This document shows positions 1 to 11,333 of a stretch of 58,674 nucleotides of DNA, in pieces. Each line of letters begins with the position of its first letter. The first letter of the stretch is position 1. The translations under genes were made by a program, and so were the position numbers. The notes under the pieces were generated by a model. It made no database searches. It was given only the letters and a program-made list of their open reading frames with translations, and was not told the DNA's origin. The DNA is from Candidatus Gastranaerophilales bacterium (GTDB lineage: Bacteria; Cyanobacteriota; Vampirovibrionia; Gastranaerophilales; Gastranaerophilaceae). The stretch lies in the NCBI GenBank assembly GCA_944325555.1, contig CALVAN010000013.1, positions 1 through 58,674 of the forward strand, written 5' to 3'.

Positions 1-237
1 TCACTGGATTGTTTGCTCGGCAGAGTGTGTACCACTCCTAGCTTGAGATGTAGGCGAGTTTACGAGCCGTACATATCTGTCTTGTATTTGCTTAACGCTC
101 GCAGAGATTCGCCTTTTGTGCTTTGCACAAGACGGCTTACTTCTGCTCGCTCACCGGATTCGTTCACTTTGTTCACTCCATCCGTCCGCAAATCCGCAGG
201 ATGCCCTTGGGTACAAGCGAGGTCCCACTCAGACAAA
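1..237 (+). repeat. R1 dispersed repeat, long form, left-truncated by window edge
   Basis: The stretch shares its right end (the block ending GAGGTCCCACTCAGACAAA) with the R1 copies at 12493, 23666, 24530 and 38731. It also shares its middle with the copies at 23666 and 58365: the GTTTGCTCGGCAGAGTGTGT block and the CGCAGGATGCCCTTGGGTAC block. It contains an extra internal segment with an inverted pair (CTTTTGTG/CACAAG) found otherwise only in the 58365 copy. The right end stops two bases before the stop codon of the minus-strand gene at 239. No credible gene lies inside. Confidence 0.85.
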
Positions 238-238
238 C

Positions 239-2746
239 TTAATTAATTTCCGGTGTTATAAAAAAGTCGTTTGAAAAATAATCTATATCATTTTTGGCAG
301 ACTGAGCCGGAGCTGCTTGCTGCGGCATAGCTGATTTTTTGCCGATAGAATATGCAAGCGCTTTTTTTATGGGACTTTTGGATTTTTGATTTTTTCTGTC
401 TATTTCCTCAAGTTCTTCCTGTGTTTTGGCACTCAGGGGAACACCGACAACCTGTCTTGATATAGAATCGTTAATAGATGAAGTTAAAGCTGTCAGAGTA
501 AATGCACCTGCAAGGCTCGAGTTGCAAAGTTTGGATAACAAATTGTGGACAAAAGCCATAATGTAGGCCGATACGCTGATTCTTGATATTTCTTGAGCTG
601 CCCTGTTTTTTGCACTCTTATTGGCATCTTTTCTGTTATCATTACTGTATTGCATTGTAAGGTTATATGCATCCGTAACCAAAAACAGAGTTGTTATAGC
701 TCTCGAGAGATTTATGTTAGTTTGTGCCAGTGTATTGCCGTCATACTCCAGCTGTTTTTCGCCATCAGCACGCATTACGGACTCTTTCAAAAGATTTTGA
801 ACCTTTTTAACATCTGCTGCATCTAGTGTTCCGTCCGGTTTTATTTTAATGTTTTCACGCTTTATTTGTTTATCCAGCCATAGCAGTATGTTTTTAGCAC
901 CTTCTATATCTTCTTTTTCTTTAGATTTTGAGGACACAAACTCTTTAAATATTTCAAGTTTCTTATCAGCCTCAGGCAGCGGAGATGTGTTCCAAACCTC
1001 AAGTTTCATTCTTTGTGCAAGAAAGTCTTCAAAAGCTTTTTTATCTTTGCTGCCATTTGTCAGTACATCATTCAGCTTGTCTTGCCAGTATGTATTTTTC
1101 TTACCGCATATTATGTTGTAGCAGTTGCGCAAGAATATATAAGTTCTTTTGGTAAGATTTTTGACAAAATTAACAGGAACAAGTATGCTCTTGGTCCATT
1201 TGCCCCATACAGTATCTTTGGAGCCTACAGAAATTTTAGAATAAGCATTGTCATTGATTATGTCATTAAATTCCTTGGGCGGCAGCGCATTGTCTATTTT
1301 ATACAATTCAGATTTTTTTACTGATTTTAAAATAGCTTTTTTAATGGTACTTGCTGTTTGTTCGTCAGTTTGCTCAAGAATTTTTATTATCTGAGCAAGT
1401 TTATTTTTGTCAAATAATTTTTCTACTTTATAATACCCTTTAAAAGAAGGCTGAGCATTAGCCTTAAGAGGTTGAGATGCATTTTGACGTGTCAGCGGAG
1501 AAGTTTGAGCAAAAGCTTTGAAGAGTTTGTCATTAGCTTTTGTTTTATTAAAAGTAACCTGTGCTGATTTTGTTTGTATTGCTGCAGAAGGTTCTTTTTT
1601 CTTAACGGTTGTCAAAAGTCTGCCAATTGAAGGAAGTATGCCTTTTTTTTCATACATTTCACGCTCTAATCTGTCGAGCGTATCTTTGTCAGAAGGCATA
1701 ATCGGCTTTCCGACGAGTTTTCTGCCTAAAATTTCCGAAAAAGCAACCGTTGAACCGGACACAAACATTGCAGTGAGCAAGCTTCTGTTAACTGCTGTTT
1801 CAAAAGTACCGAACAGCAGATTTTGAATATACATATTCATGCCTATTCGGGAAAATTCCTGAGCAACACGTGATTTTCTCTGGTTAGCAGCTTCCGTCGG
1901 GTCATTGCTGTAACGCATTGTTGTGTTATAAGCATCGGTACCGAGGAAATAAGAATAAACAATACCTGATATAAGCCTGTTGCCTATCATTAAAGAGTTA
2001 GAGGAATATTTGCCCTTGTTCGGGTCCACCACCTTATTTCTTCTGCGGTTAATTTTGCCTTCAAGCACATCATCCGGAATTAAAAATTTACTGCTTTCGC
2101 TGAATTTTGTATGTCCGCTTTTTTTTCTGTATCCGTTTTCCCATATTTCATGGGATTTTAAAAGCCCTTCCAATGCTCTGAAATTTTTAAGAACTTTTTC
2201 TCTTTCCATTCTGCGCTTTAGTATTGGAGAATCTTTCGGAAGAATTAATTTTTCTCCCCAGTTATAAAGAGCAGTCAACGGCGAAACCAGCTGCGTGAAA
2301 AATTTTGCAATAATAGGTTTTTTAGGAAGGTATATAAGCTGTCCCTGCTGCAGTTTTTCTATCACTTCAGCATTCAAGTGGTTTTGTTTTTGAAAATCCT
2401 CATGTTCAAGTATATACTTGATGTAATCGTCTTTTATACTCGTATAGTATTTAAGCTGCTGTTTATTTATTTTTTTCAACGAATCAAAAACCTTTTCCTG
2501 AAGGTTTTTGGGAACTATTTTTACTATAGGCTTGAGAGAAATGCCCGAATTAAGCGCATTAAAACTAAAACCCTTGAAAGATATTTGCGCATTTGCGCCT
2601 TCTTGCAAGGGTTTTGATAATATACTTTTATTCTGTAAGGTATTTTGTTTGCCCGAGTGGAGCGAACCTTGCTCCGCATATTGGTAACGGATTTCTTTTC
2701 GCTTCAGACCGTATTGATTTTTTGTTTCAATTTGTCCGATTTTCAT
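239..2746 (-). CDS. Unknown FKG-type protein with internal duplication
   Basis: 835 residues; I do not recognise the family. The protein is built from two related halves. Each half begins with a short motif (NAQISFKG near residue 57, NAQPSFKG near 435). Each later carries TDAYN-x-TM-x-YSND (about 270 and 691), then R-x-AQE-[FI]-SRI, then a hydrophobic stretch and R-[KQ]-[LV]-VG-x-P (about 342 and 764). There is no signal peptide; the moderately hydrophobic stretches near 255-335 and 680-760 could be membrane-associated helices. Lys/Gln-rich linkers separate the parts. The FKG motif recurs at the N-terminus of the next gene downstream on this strand and of others in the window. The gene is monocistronic by spacing, and its stop codon abuts an R1 repeat. 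Function unknown. Confidence 0.8.
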   Translation of the reverse strand: MKIGQIETKNQYGLKRKEIRYQYAEQGSLHSGKQNTLQNKSILSKPLQEGANAQISFKGFSFNALNSGISLKPIVKIVPKNLQEKVFDSLKKINKQQLKYYTSIKDDYIKYILEHEDFQKQNHLNAEVIEKLQQGQLIYLPKKPIIAKFFTQLVSPLTALYNWGEKLILPKDSPILKRRMEREKVLKNFRALEGLLKSHEIWENGYRKKSGHTKFSESSKFLIPDDVLEGKINRRRNKVVDPNKGKYSSNSLMIGNRLISGIVYSYFLGTDAYNTTMRYSNDPTEAANQRKSRVAQEFSRIGMNMYIQNLLFGTFETAVNRSLLTAMFVSGSTVAFSEILGRKLVGKPIMPSDKDTLDRLEREMYEKKGILPSIGRLLTTVKKKEPSAAIQTKSAQVTFNKTKANDKLFKAFAQTSPLTRQNASQPLKANAQPSFKGYYKVEKLFDKNKLAQIIKILEQTDEQTASTIKKAILKSVKKSELYKIDNALPPKEFNDIINDNAYSKISVGSKDTVWGKWTKSILVPVNFVKNLTKRTYIFLRNCYNIICGKKNTYWQDKLNDVLTNGSKDKKAFEDFLAQRMKLEVWNTSPLPEADKKLEIFKEFVSSKSKEKEDIEGAKNILLWLDKQIKRENIKIKPDGTLDAADVKKVQNLLKESVMRADGEKQLEYDGNTLAQTNINLSRAITTLFLVTDAYNLTMQYSNDNRKDANKSAKNRAAQEISRISVSAYIMAFVHNLLSKLCNSSLAGAFTLTALTSSINDSISRQVVGVPLSAKTQEELEEIDRKNQKSKSPIKKALAYSIGKKSAMPQQAAPAQSAKNDIDYFSNDFFITPEIN

Positions 2747-2902
2747 TTTTTCAGCTTAATACCTTTGAGAATATTATCTTAACCCGATAAAAAAAATATT
2801 TAAAGGATTTTTTAGACAATTATGTGTCCATTTGCTTTAAACCCTCTAAAAATATTTTTTGCTAGCTGCAATAAATAACTATACAAAAGTTAATACAATA
2901 AA

Positions 2903-2925
2903 AAAGGCTGATATTATCAGCCTTT
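2903..2925 (-). terminator. Rho-independent terminator
   Basis: A 10-bp perfect stem (AAAGGCTGAT / ATCAGCCTTT) with a 3-base loop, followed on the minus strand by a T run. It lies just after the stop of the minus-strand gene at 2930. Confidence 0.85.
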
Positions 2926-2929
2926 CAGG

Positions 2930-4261
2930 TTATTTTGCAAATCTTTCAAAAAATCTTTTGATTTTAACTTTAAGCCTGCGCATATCCATTATAAAAGGAT
3001 CTTGAGAGTAAAATGCTTTATCCATTTCTCTTTTTTCTTTGATTTTTGAGGCTTTTATTTGTTTATCTACAGCATTGAAATCTTTTTTGGAAAATTCAAC
3101 AAGATTTATTCTGTTTAACAGTGCGTATTGCACCAAATCTATACGGGAATTGAGTTTTGCCAAATCAGCATTTGTAAGTGCATCGTCTATTTGCGCAATT
3201 GATTCAAACCTTGATTTTTCACCGACTGTGGCCTCAACAAATTTTCTGGCCTCAGGTTCAGCATCAATCTTTTTAAAAATTTTTTCTACTGTATCTAACG
3301 GAGCTTTGGCAAACTTTTGGTTAATATCAACATGTGATTTTACAAAATCGAAAACTTTGTTGCGTATTGCAAAATTTTGAGGCGTTGTAGAATTGTATAT
3401 ATCCATTATCGCAGCAGCTCTTGCAATTTTGTTTTGATAATCTGCATTGTTAAAATTATAATCACCGGAATATATCCTGTTCAAGTTCTTAAGCAGCTGT
3501 ATTCCCTCGGGTTTGTAGTTTGCTTCTATCAAATCGGGATTTATGTCATTTATCACACCTTTATCCGCAAAGAGTCTTACAACATTCAATTTTTTAAAGT
3601 AAGTTTCACGGTTATATCCTTTTGCAATTTGTTCTTCGAGATTTTTTACAATGTTTTTGTCATTAACATTTAAAATAATATATGGTTTGTATTCTTCAAA
3701 ATTTCGAGCAATTTTTTTAGAAGATTTTGTAGTTAAAAATTCTTGCAGAGTTTCAAACGGAAGTTGAATTTTCGAATTCGTATAAGGATAAACAAAGAGC
3801 AGATTGTCCGCAAGTTCAAGTTTTTTAGGGTCTTTTTCAGTTATATCAAAGATTTTATTTAACTGTTCAAAAGAATAATTTGTTTCGTCTATCAATTTGA
3901 GGTGGCTGTTATTCGGATATTTTATTTTATTGTAAATATCAAAAACCAGAGCTTTTGTTTTTTCGGAATTTAGCTCCTGATTGTTGTAGGTAACAGCATT
4001 ATATTTGTCGGAAAGTCTGTAAAGAAGCTTCATTTTATGTTTTTTTTGCCCCTTGGTAAAAGCTTCAATTTCATTGGGTTTCATATTAAAAATCGCAGAA
4101 ACTCTGCTTTTAAACATTGCTGTATCATAAGTTTTGTTTATGTTTAATGCATATTTTAAAGCTTGCATTCTTGCACCCTTGAATGCAACAGGTTGAGCAT
4201 TTTGCTTATCATTTTTACGGGCAGCCGGCTGCGAATATACACCAATTTTATTAACGTTCAT
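2930..4261 (-). CDS. Unknown FKG-type protein
   Basis: 443 residues, no recognised domain. The N-terminus is polar and Asn/Gln/Lys-rich and ends in NAQPVAFKG (residues 21-29), closely matching NAQPSFKG in the second half of the neighbouring 835-residue protein. The remainder is Lys/Asp/Asn-rich, predicted by eye to be almost entirely helical, without membrane segments or a signal peptide. It ends in a basic tail rich in Arg, Lys and Phe. Its own terminator follows, and 155 bases separate it from gyrB, so it is probably transcribed alone. Whether it is cytoplasmic or exported by a non-classical route cannot be told from sequence. Function unknown. Confidence 0.8.
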   Translation of the reverse strand: MNVNKIGVYSQPAARKNDKQNAQPVAFKGARMQALKYALNINKTYDTAMFKSRVSAIFNMKPNEIEAFTKGQKKHKMKLLYRLSDKYNAVTYNNQELNSEKTKALVFDIYNKIKYPNNSHLKLIDETNYSFEQLNKIFDITEKDPKKLELADNLLFVYPYTNSKIQLPFETLQEFLTTKSSKKIARNFEEYKPYIILNVNDKNIVKNLEEQIAKGYNRETYFKKLNVVRLFADKGVINDINPDLIEANYKPEGIQLLKNLNRIYSGDYNFNNADYQNKIARAAAIMDIYNSTTPQNFAIRNKVFDFVKSHVDINQKFAKAPLDTVEKIFKKIDAEPEARKFVEATVGEKSRFESIAQIDDALTNADLAKLNSRIDLVQYALLNRINLVEFSKKDFNAVDKQIKASKIKEKREMDKAFYSQDPFIMDMRRLKVKIKRFFERFAK

Positions 4262-4374
4262 CTGAAAACCTCTCTTGATTTCTATATATTGTATTTTTAT
4301 TTAAGTTCGTAAAAAAATTTTTTTGCTATAAAAACAGGTTATTTTAATAATTTTTAACCTTTGTTAAAAAACAA

Positions 4375-4397
4375 AAGAGGCACATAATGTGCCTCTT
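4375..4397 (-). terminator. Rho-independent terminator of gyrB
   Basis: Perfect 10-bp stem AAGAGGCACA / TGTGCCTCTT with loop TAA, followed on the minus strand by TTTTGTTTTTTA. It is positioned 20 bases after the gyrB stop codon. Confidence 0.9.
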
Positions 4398-4416
4398 GCG
4401 GTGTAAAGACCTTTTT

Positions 4417-6861
<2,445 letters not shown>

Positions 6862-6956
6862 TTATTATCCCCAATTAGTCTTAAACTCTGTTCATATCAA
6901 TATTTTACTACAAACAAAGTCAATAAACCAATTTGTTAAGATTGTTCGAGAAAATA

Positions 6957-7343
6957 TTAATGACAAAAGCTTACATCACCGATATCGGAGCATTTTGCAT
7001 TGTAATCCCCGTAACCGCCTTTTACCTTTCTTATTCTTGTATAGTTAAGAGTGTTATATCTGAAAGGCACAGTATTCATTTGTGTATAATTAGCTGAAGA
7101 ATAAGGCAAAGAGGCAGCGGCTTCTCTTTGTTTTTGATTGTTTGCATACCAGGTAGAAGTAGAATATGCGGAACTTGAATACGACCTGTTTCCTGAAGAA
7201 GAAGAGACATTGGTCATCTGTTTCCAGTTGCCGGAATAATTACCGTCGTCATCAAACATTGAGCCTGCACAAAAGGCAGGTGATACACAAACTGTCATTA
7301 AAAATAATATTAAAGCCGTATTTATAAAAAACGATATTTTCAT
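6957..7343 (-). CDS. Small exported protein of unknown function
   Basis: 128 residues from the ATG at 7343. That start gives a clean Sec signal peptide (MKISFF, then a hydrophobic core, then VSPAFCA); an in-frame start further upstream would bury it. The mature part is small, Ser/Tyr/Asn-rich (FDDDGNYSGNW, then repeated SSS and YST runs), with no catalytic signature and two late cysteines, probably extracytoplasmic. It is divergent from the acetyltransferase gene at 7399, with only 55 bases between starts, so the two promoters must overlap. Function unknown. Confidence 0.65.
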   Translation of the reverse strand: MKISFFINTALILFLMTVCVSPAFCAGSMFDDDGNYSGNWKQMTNVSSSSGNRSYSSSAYSTSTWYANNQKQREAAASLPYSSANYTQMNTVPFRYNTLNYTRIRKVKGGYGDYNAKCSDIGDVSFCH

Positions 7344-7398
7344 TTCTGTTTTTATCCCATATAATAAACTATTATACCTTATTTTTGCAGGATAAAAA

Positions 7399-7974
7399 AT
7401 GATTACTCTAAAAAGAAGAAATATCAAAGAATTTACACAAATTTATAACGATTTTATGCTCAAGCAATTTCCCGAAACCGAGCTTAAAAGTTATAAAGAT
7501 TTTGTAAAACTCTTAGAGGAAGAACGGCACTGTTACAATTTTTATATTGCACAAAATGCGGATACTACAGTAGGTTATGTTTTACTGTGCAAGGGAACAA
7601 ATTTTATTTGGATAGACTATATCGCAGTATTGCCGCAATTTTATTCGGGCGGGTTCGGCAGAAAGATTATAGAAGGTTTAAAAAACACCTTTACAGGTAT
7701 CAACGGATTGTATTTTGAGGTGGAAAAGCCTGATGAAAATGAGATAAATACAATACGAAGAATAAAATTTTATAATTCTTGCGGGGCTAAAAAGCTGGAT
7801 TGCGAATATTTTTATCCGAACAATGCAGGTGCAATCCCTATGGATTTGTACTTTTTACCGGTTAAAAAGACAGATTTAGGCAAGCCGGAAATTAAAGAAA
7901 ATATAAAAGAGGTTTTTGCAAAACTACACTATATGTGTCCTTGCACAGAGGAAATATTAAACAAAATCAGTTAA
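7399..7974 (+). CDS. GNAT-family N-acetyltransferase
   Basis: 191 residues. The GNAT fold is recognisable. An N-terminal helix pair is followed by central strands ending in IDYIAVLPQFYSGGFGRKII (about 74-93), which corresponds to the acetyl-CoA pyrophosphate-binding motif A, here with G-G-F-G-R in place of the usual Q/R-x-x-G-x-G/A. A following strand (GLYFEVE) and helix RIKFYNSCGAKKL match motif B. Such enzymes move an acetyl group from acetyl-CoA to an amine; the substrate cannot be told. The stop overlaps the end of the convergent histidine kinase gene by eight bases. Confidence 0.75.
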   Translation: MITLKRRNIKEFTQIYNDFMLKQFPETELKSYKDFVKLLEEERHCYNFYIAQNADTTVGYVLLCKGTNFIWIDYIAVLPQFYSGGFGRKIIEGLKNTFTGINGLYFEVEKPDENEINTIRRIKFYNSCGAKKLDCEYFYPNNAGAIPMDLYFLPVKKTDLGKPEIKENIKEVFAKLHYMCPCTEEILNKIS

Positions 7975-9622
7975 CAGGTTCTTTTATCTTTTGGGGTTTT
8001 GCTTCATACAGTCTTGGTATTTTAAAACCGAATATACAGGTGTTGTCGGGCTTGCTTCCCGCATAAATTTCACCGTTATGAGATTTTATAATTTTTTTGG
8101 AAAGATAAAGCCCGAGCCCTGTGCTGGCTTTATTAAATTTTGCATTTTCATTCGTTTTATATTTTTCAAAGATTTCTTTCAGTTTTTCATCACTGATATG
8201 GTAACCTTTGTTGATTACATTAAAAACAATATTATCCTTTTGCTCATACAGCTCAACAATTATATCTGTTTTTTCAAAGCCGTATGTAATAGCATTACCG
8301 AGAAGATTCATAACAGCTCTTTTTATTTGAAGCTTGTCCGCCAGCACCTGTTCGTTAAGAAGTTTGGAGATAATTATTATATTCTGCTGTTTTGTAATTG
8401 CAAGGTTAGCTATTTCTTTTGCCGTTAAGTGAACGAGTTCGTAAAAATTGAATTTTACCGAATCAATATGAGTACCTGTATCTTCTGATTTGTAAGCAGA
8501 AAGTATTGTGGATATCATATTTTTCATATAAATATTTGAATTTTTGCTCAACTCTATCATTTCTTTTTGTTCTTTATTTAACTCTCCGAGGCTGCCGTCA
8601 AGCAAAATATTCATAGCACCCAGCTGTGCATTAGTAGGAGTTTTCAGATCATGAGTTATTGTGGAAACAAGATTCCTTTTTTGAAGCTCTAAGGCTTTCT
8701 CATTATCTATATTTTTTATCATGACTATAATGCCAACCACATTATTTTTGTGATCAAGTATTGGAGATTTGCCTATTTGATACCAGCCTTGAGGTTTGCT
8801 TAAAAATTCGAGCTGTTTTTCAAGAATCAAGCTTTTTTGGGTTTCAATCACTTGTTCGTCTTCTTTTTGCAATTCCGTATATGAGTCTTTAAAATATTCC
8901 TTAGTAAAATTTTTGCCAAGAAGCTTGCTTTGAGGCAGTCCTATTTCTTTTTCAAGATTTTTATTACAAAAGATAAGTCTGCCCTCGCAATCCTTCATAT
9001 ACACAATATAAGGCATATTATTCAATATGCTTTCCAGTTGAGCGTTTTGTATAAACAATTTTTCTTTTAACGTTTCAAATTGTGTAGTATCCCTCAATAT
9101 ACCTATAACACCGGTAATATGCGTTTTATCAGTAACAGGAGCAAGCAATGTTTCATAGATTTTATTCTCTCCGTTCGGCTGTTTTTTTTCAATTTTATAA
9201 GACACTATTCGTCCTGATTTTATAACCTGTTTGTCGTAATAGCGTATAATTTTGGCTGTTTTTCTGGGGTAAAAATCATAATCGGTTTTATTATATATGC
9301 TTTCTTTTTTGTTGAGATTAAGCATAGCTCTCATTACAGGATTGCAATCTTTGTATCTGAGGCTGGCGTCTTTTCGGTAAACCAAATCCGGACAATTTAA
9401 AAAAAGTTTGTTTAACAAATCCGCCTGATTTTTATACTTAACGGAAAGCTTTTTATAAAGATATTTCTTTTCAATTAAAGATTGCGCAAGGAACAAAAGC
9501 AAAATCAAAAAACAAGCATCCCGAAAAGATAGTGCGTTTGTCGGTTCAGCAAGCATCCACGCTATAAACAGCAGAAAAATGGAATAAAACAACATTTTTC
9601 TGTGTAATTTTTTACCTAACAC
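7967..9622 (-). CDS. PAS-domain sensor histidine kinase
   Basis: 551 residues. Two N-terminal membrane helices (about 11-27 and 37-50) with almost no periplasmic loop, then two PAS domains (about 68-185 and 195-308). A dimerisation/phosphoacceptor helix follows with H324 in STITHDLKTP, then an HATPase domain with N-box N439/N443 and G2 box TGLGLYL (501-507). The G1 box reads VINKGYHI, lacking the usual D-x-G-x-G, a variant found in some kinases but worth noting. The start is GTG with an AGGAG ribosome site six bases before it; that site overlaps the TAG stop of the response regulator gene, so the pair is probably translationally coupled. It likely phosphorylates the regulator encoded at 9632. 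The signal is unknown; PAS domains suggest a small ligand or redox cue. Confidence 0.92.
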   Translation of the reverse strand: MLGKKLHRKMLFYSIFLLFIAWMLAEPTNALSFRDACFLILLLFLAQSLIEKKYLYKKLSVKYKNQADLLNKLFLNCPDLVYRKDASLRYKDCNPVMRAMLNLNKKESIYNKTDYDFYPRKTAKIIRYYDKQVIKSGRIVSYKIEKKQPNGENKIYETLLAPVTDKTHITGVIGILRDTTQFETLKEKLFIQNAQLESILNNMPYIVYMKDCEGRLIFCNKNLEKEIGLPQSKLLGKNFTKEYFKDSYTELQKEDEQVIETQKSLILEKQLEFLSKPQGWYQIGKSPILDHKNNVVGIIVMIKNIDNEKALELQKRNLVSTITHDLKTPTNAQLGAMNILLDGSLGELNKEQKEMIELSKNSNIYMKNMISTILSAYKSEDTGTHIDSVKFNFYELVHLTAKEIANLAITKQQNIIIISKLLNEQVLADKLQIKRAVMNLLGNAITYGFEKTDIIVELYEQKDNIVFNVINKGYHISDEKLKEIFEKYKTNENAKFNKASTGLGLYLSKKIIKSHNGEIYAGSKPDNTCIFGFKIPRLYEAKPQKIKEPVN

Positions 9623-9631
9623 TCAAAACTC

Positions 9632-10306
9632 CTAATCTACAATTTTTGTTCTAAGCGCCTTAACTGCAGCTTCTACCCTGTCGGATACCGATAATTTTGA
9701 TAATATGTTGCCGACATGAGCTTTTGCTGTATGTGTGCTGATACACATATCCCGTGCTATCTGGGTATTTGTTTTACCGTCCACTATTTTTTTTAAGACC
9801 TCAAATTCCCGTTCGGTAAGATTTATGTCCGTTGACAATCTGCCGTATAAATTATCAAAATCCGTAGAAATAGGTTTGGGTGCACTTTGCCTTGTTGCCT
9901 CCGACACTCCGGGGTGAATCCACATAACACCTTTATATACACTTCTTATTATATTTTGTATTTCAGAAGCTTCTGTATCCTTCAAACAATAAGCATTGGC
10001 TCCGCAAGCCAATGCCGCAACTACCTCATCAGTTTGTTCATGAGATGTTAAAATAATTATCTTAGTTGAAGGATATTTGTCTTTTAAAATCTTGGTTGCA
10101 CAAAGACCGTTCATATTAGGCAAGCCCAAATCCATGATAACAACATCAGATTGTTTTTTTTCAAAAACATCAAAAAACTCTTCTGCTGTTTCAAAATCAC
10201 CGATTATATCAATATCGTCGGCTTTGTTGACCATCAGTTTTATGGATTTTCTTATTAAATGATAATCCTCTACAAGATAAACAGAAATTTTTTCACATTG
10301 TGTCAA
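9632..10306 (-). CDS. LuxR/NarL-family response regulator
   Basis: 224 residues. An N-terminal receiver domain has acidic pocket E13-D14, phosphoacceptor D59 in VVIMDLGLP and a switch lysine near 104. The C-terminal LuxR-type helix-turn-helix (about 158-215) has LTEREFEVLKKIVDG and the recognition helix STHTAKAHVGNILSKL. It is the first gene of a two-gene operon with the histidine kinase and is divergent from the CpxP/Spy-like gene at 10567, with 260 bases between. That arrangement suggests the periplasmic protein is a target of, or an accessory to, this two-component system; this is inference. Confidence 0.93.
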   Translation of the reverse strand: MTQCEKISVYLVEDYHLIRKSIKLMVNKADDIDIIGDFETAEEFFDVFEKKQSDVVIMDLGLPNMNGLCATKILKDKYPSTKIIILTSHEQTDEVVAALACGANAYCLKDTEASEIQNIIRSVYKGVMWIHPGVSEATRQSAPKPISTDFDNLYGRLSTDINLTEREFEVLKKIVDGKTNTQIARDMCISTHTAKAHVGNILSKLSVSDRVEAAVKALRTKIVD

Positions 10307-10566
10307 TTTAATTTTACTCCTTTTTGAGACACCTTAGATGCCCTGCTAAAAACTTATTAAACAATTGTGTATTTACTACACTTATTATCCTTAATTTTAA
10401 GTTTGTAGTATTACATATATGTAATTTTTTTCAAACTTTAGGGCTATTGACAGTTTAAAAAAGATAATTACACTGGTTATAAGTGGTTTTAATTAATTTA
10501 TAGATAAATATTAAAATTCTTAATAAATTAATTAAAATATCTGTGAATTAGAACAAGGAGAGCTAC
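10307..10566. promoter_or_regulatory. Divergent AT-rich regulatory region
   Basis: This 260-base AT-rich gap separates the response regulator gene from the CpxP/Spy-like gene. For the plus-strand gene there is a TTGACA at 10447-10452 and, further on, TGGTTATAA (10474-10482), which reads as an extended -10. The spacing between them is too long for one promoter, so they may be separate elements. The TGGTTATAA lies inside a small inverted repeat CACT-N7-AGTG (10471-10485) that could bind the neighbouring regulator. AAGGAG before the 10567 start is a good ribosome site. Confidence 0.4.
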
Positions 10567-11277
10567 ATGAAAAAGACACTTTTAACATCTGTAATGCTTG
10601 CAGCAGCTGTTTTTACCTTCTGTACAGTAAACAGCACACCTGCTAATGCGGCATGCCCTGCAAAAAAAGATTGCGTACAGGAAGCACAAATGCCTGAACA
10701 TCATCCGGAAAAATGCTTTAAACCGATGTCACCGGAAGAACATGCAAAAATCAGGGAAGCTAAAAAGGCAGAATTTGAAGCAAGATTAAAACTTACTGAC
10801 GAACAAAAAGCAAAAATTGAAGAATTAAAAGCTTCTGAACAAAAATCTTTAAAATCTTGCAGAGCTAAAATCAAAAAAGAAAAAGAAAAATTAGACAAAC
10901 TTGTTGCTCAGGAAATGGAAACAAGAGCTGAAAACGTTAAAAAGTTTGAAGCTATTTTGACAGAAGAACAAAAAGCAGAATTAAAGAAAATGCATGAAGA
11001 AATGATGGCTGAAAAAGCAAAATTTGTTCCTTGTTCTTGTGATTGCGGCTGTCCTGCATGCCAGAAACACCACGAAGAAGTAAAAGCCGGACACCACGGC
11101 CCCAGAGGTCCTCATCATGGTCCGCAAGACCCTGAATTCAAAGCACCGGAAGCACCTGAAGCTCAACAAGCTGCTGAGCCTGCTCCGGCAGAAGAAGCTG
11201 CAGCACCTGACTCTCCTGCAGAAGTTCCTGCCGCTTCGGTAACACCGGCTGCACCTGCTGCACCGGAAGCAAAATAG
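10567..11277 (+). CDS. CpxP/Spy-like periplasmic protein with Cys/His-rich and Pro/Ala-rich tail
   Basis: 236 residues. The Sec signal peptide ends at about ANA (26-28). The mature part is helical and carries two LTxxQ motifs (LTDEQ at 76-80, LTEEQ at 131-135) typical of the Spy/CpxP/CnrX family of periplasmic chaperones and stress or metal sensors. A cluster CSCDCGCPAC (156-165) followed by KHHEE and HHG-rich sequence looks metal-binding. The last 60 residues are Pro/Ala/Glu-rich and probably disordered or wall-spanning. The gene sits next to a two-component operon in divergent orientation, recalling CpxP beside CpxRA, although the regulator here is NarL-type rather than OmpR-type. A terminator follows. 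The role in envelope stress or metal handling is inferred. Confidence 0.75.
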   Translation: MKKTLLTSVMLAAAVFTFCTVNSTPANAACPAKKDCVQEAQMPEHHPEKCFKPMSPEEHAKIREAKKAEFEARLKLTDEQKAKIEELKASEQKSLKSCRAKIKKEKEKLDKLVAQEMETRAENVKKFEAILTEEQKAELKKMHEEMMAEKAKFVPCSCDCGCPACQKHHEEVKAGHHGPRGPHHGPQDPEFKAPEAPEAQQAAEPAPAEEAAAPDSPAEVPAASVTPAAPAAPEAK

Positions 11278-11295
11278 ACTTCCTTTTAAAGAGTC

Positions 11296-11333
11296 AAAAA
11301 AGTGGTAACGTTTTTATTTCGTTACCACTTTTT
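11296..11333. terminator. Bidirectional terminator
   Basis: Strong stem AAAGTGGTAACG / CGTTACCACTTT with T runs on both sides. It serves the plus-strand gene ending at 11277 and overlaps the last codons of the minus-strand gene ending at 11322. Confidence 0.85.
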
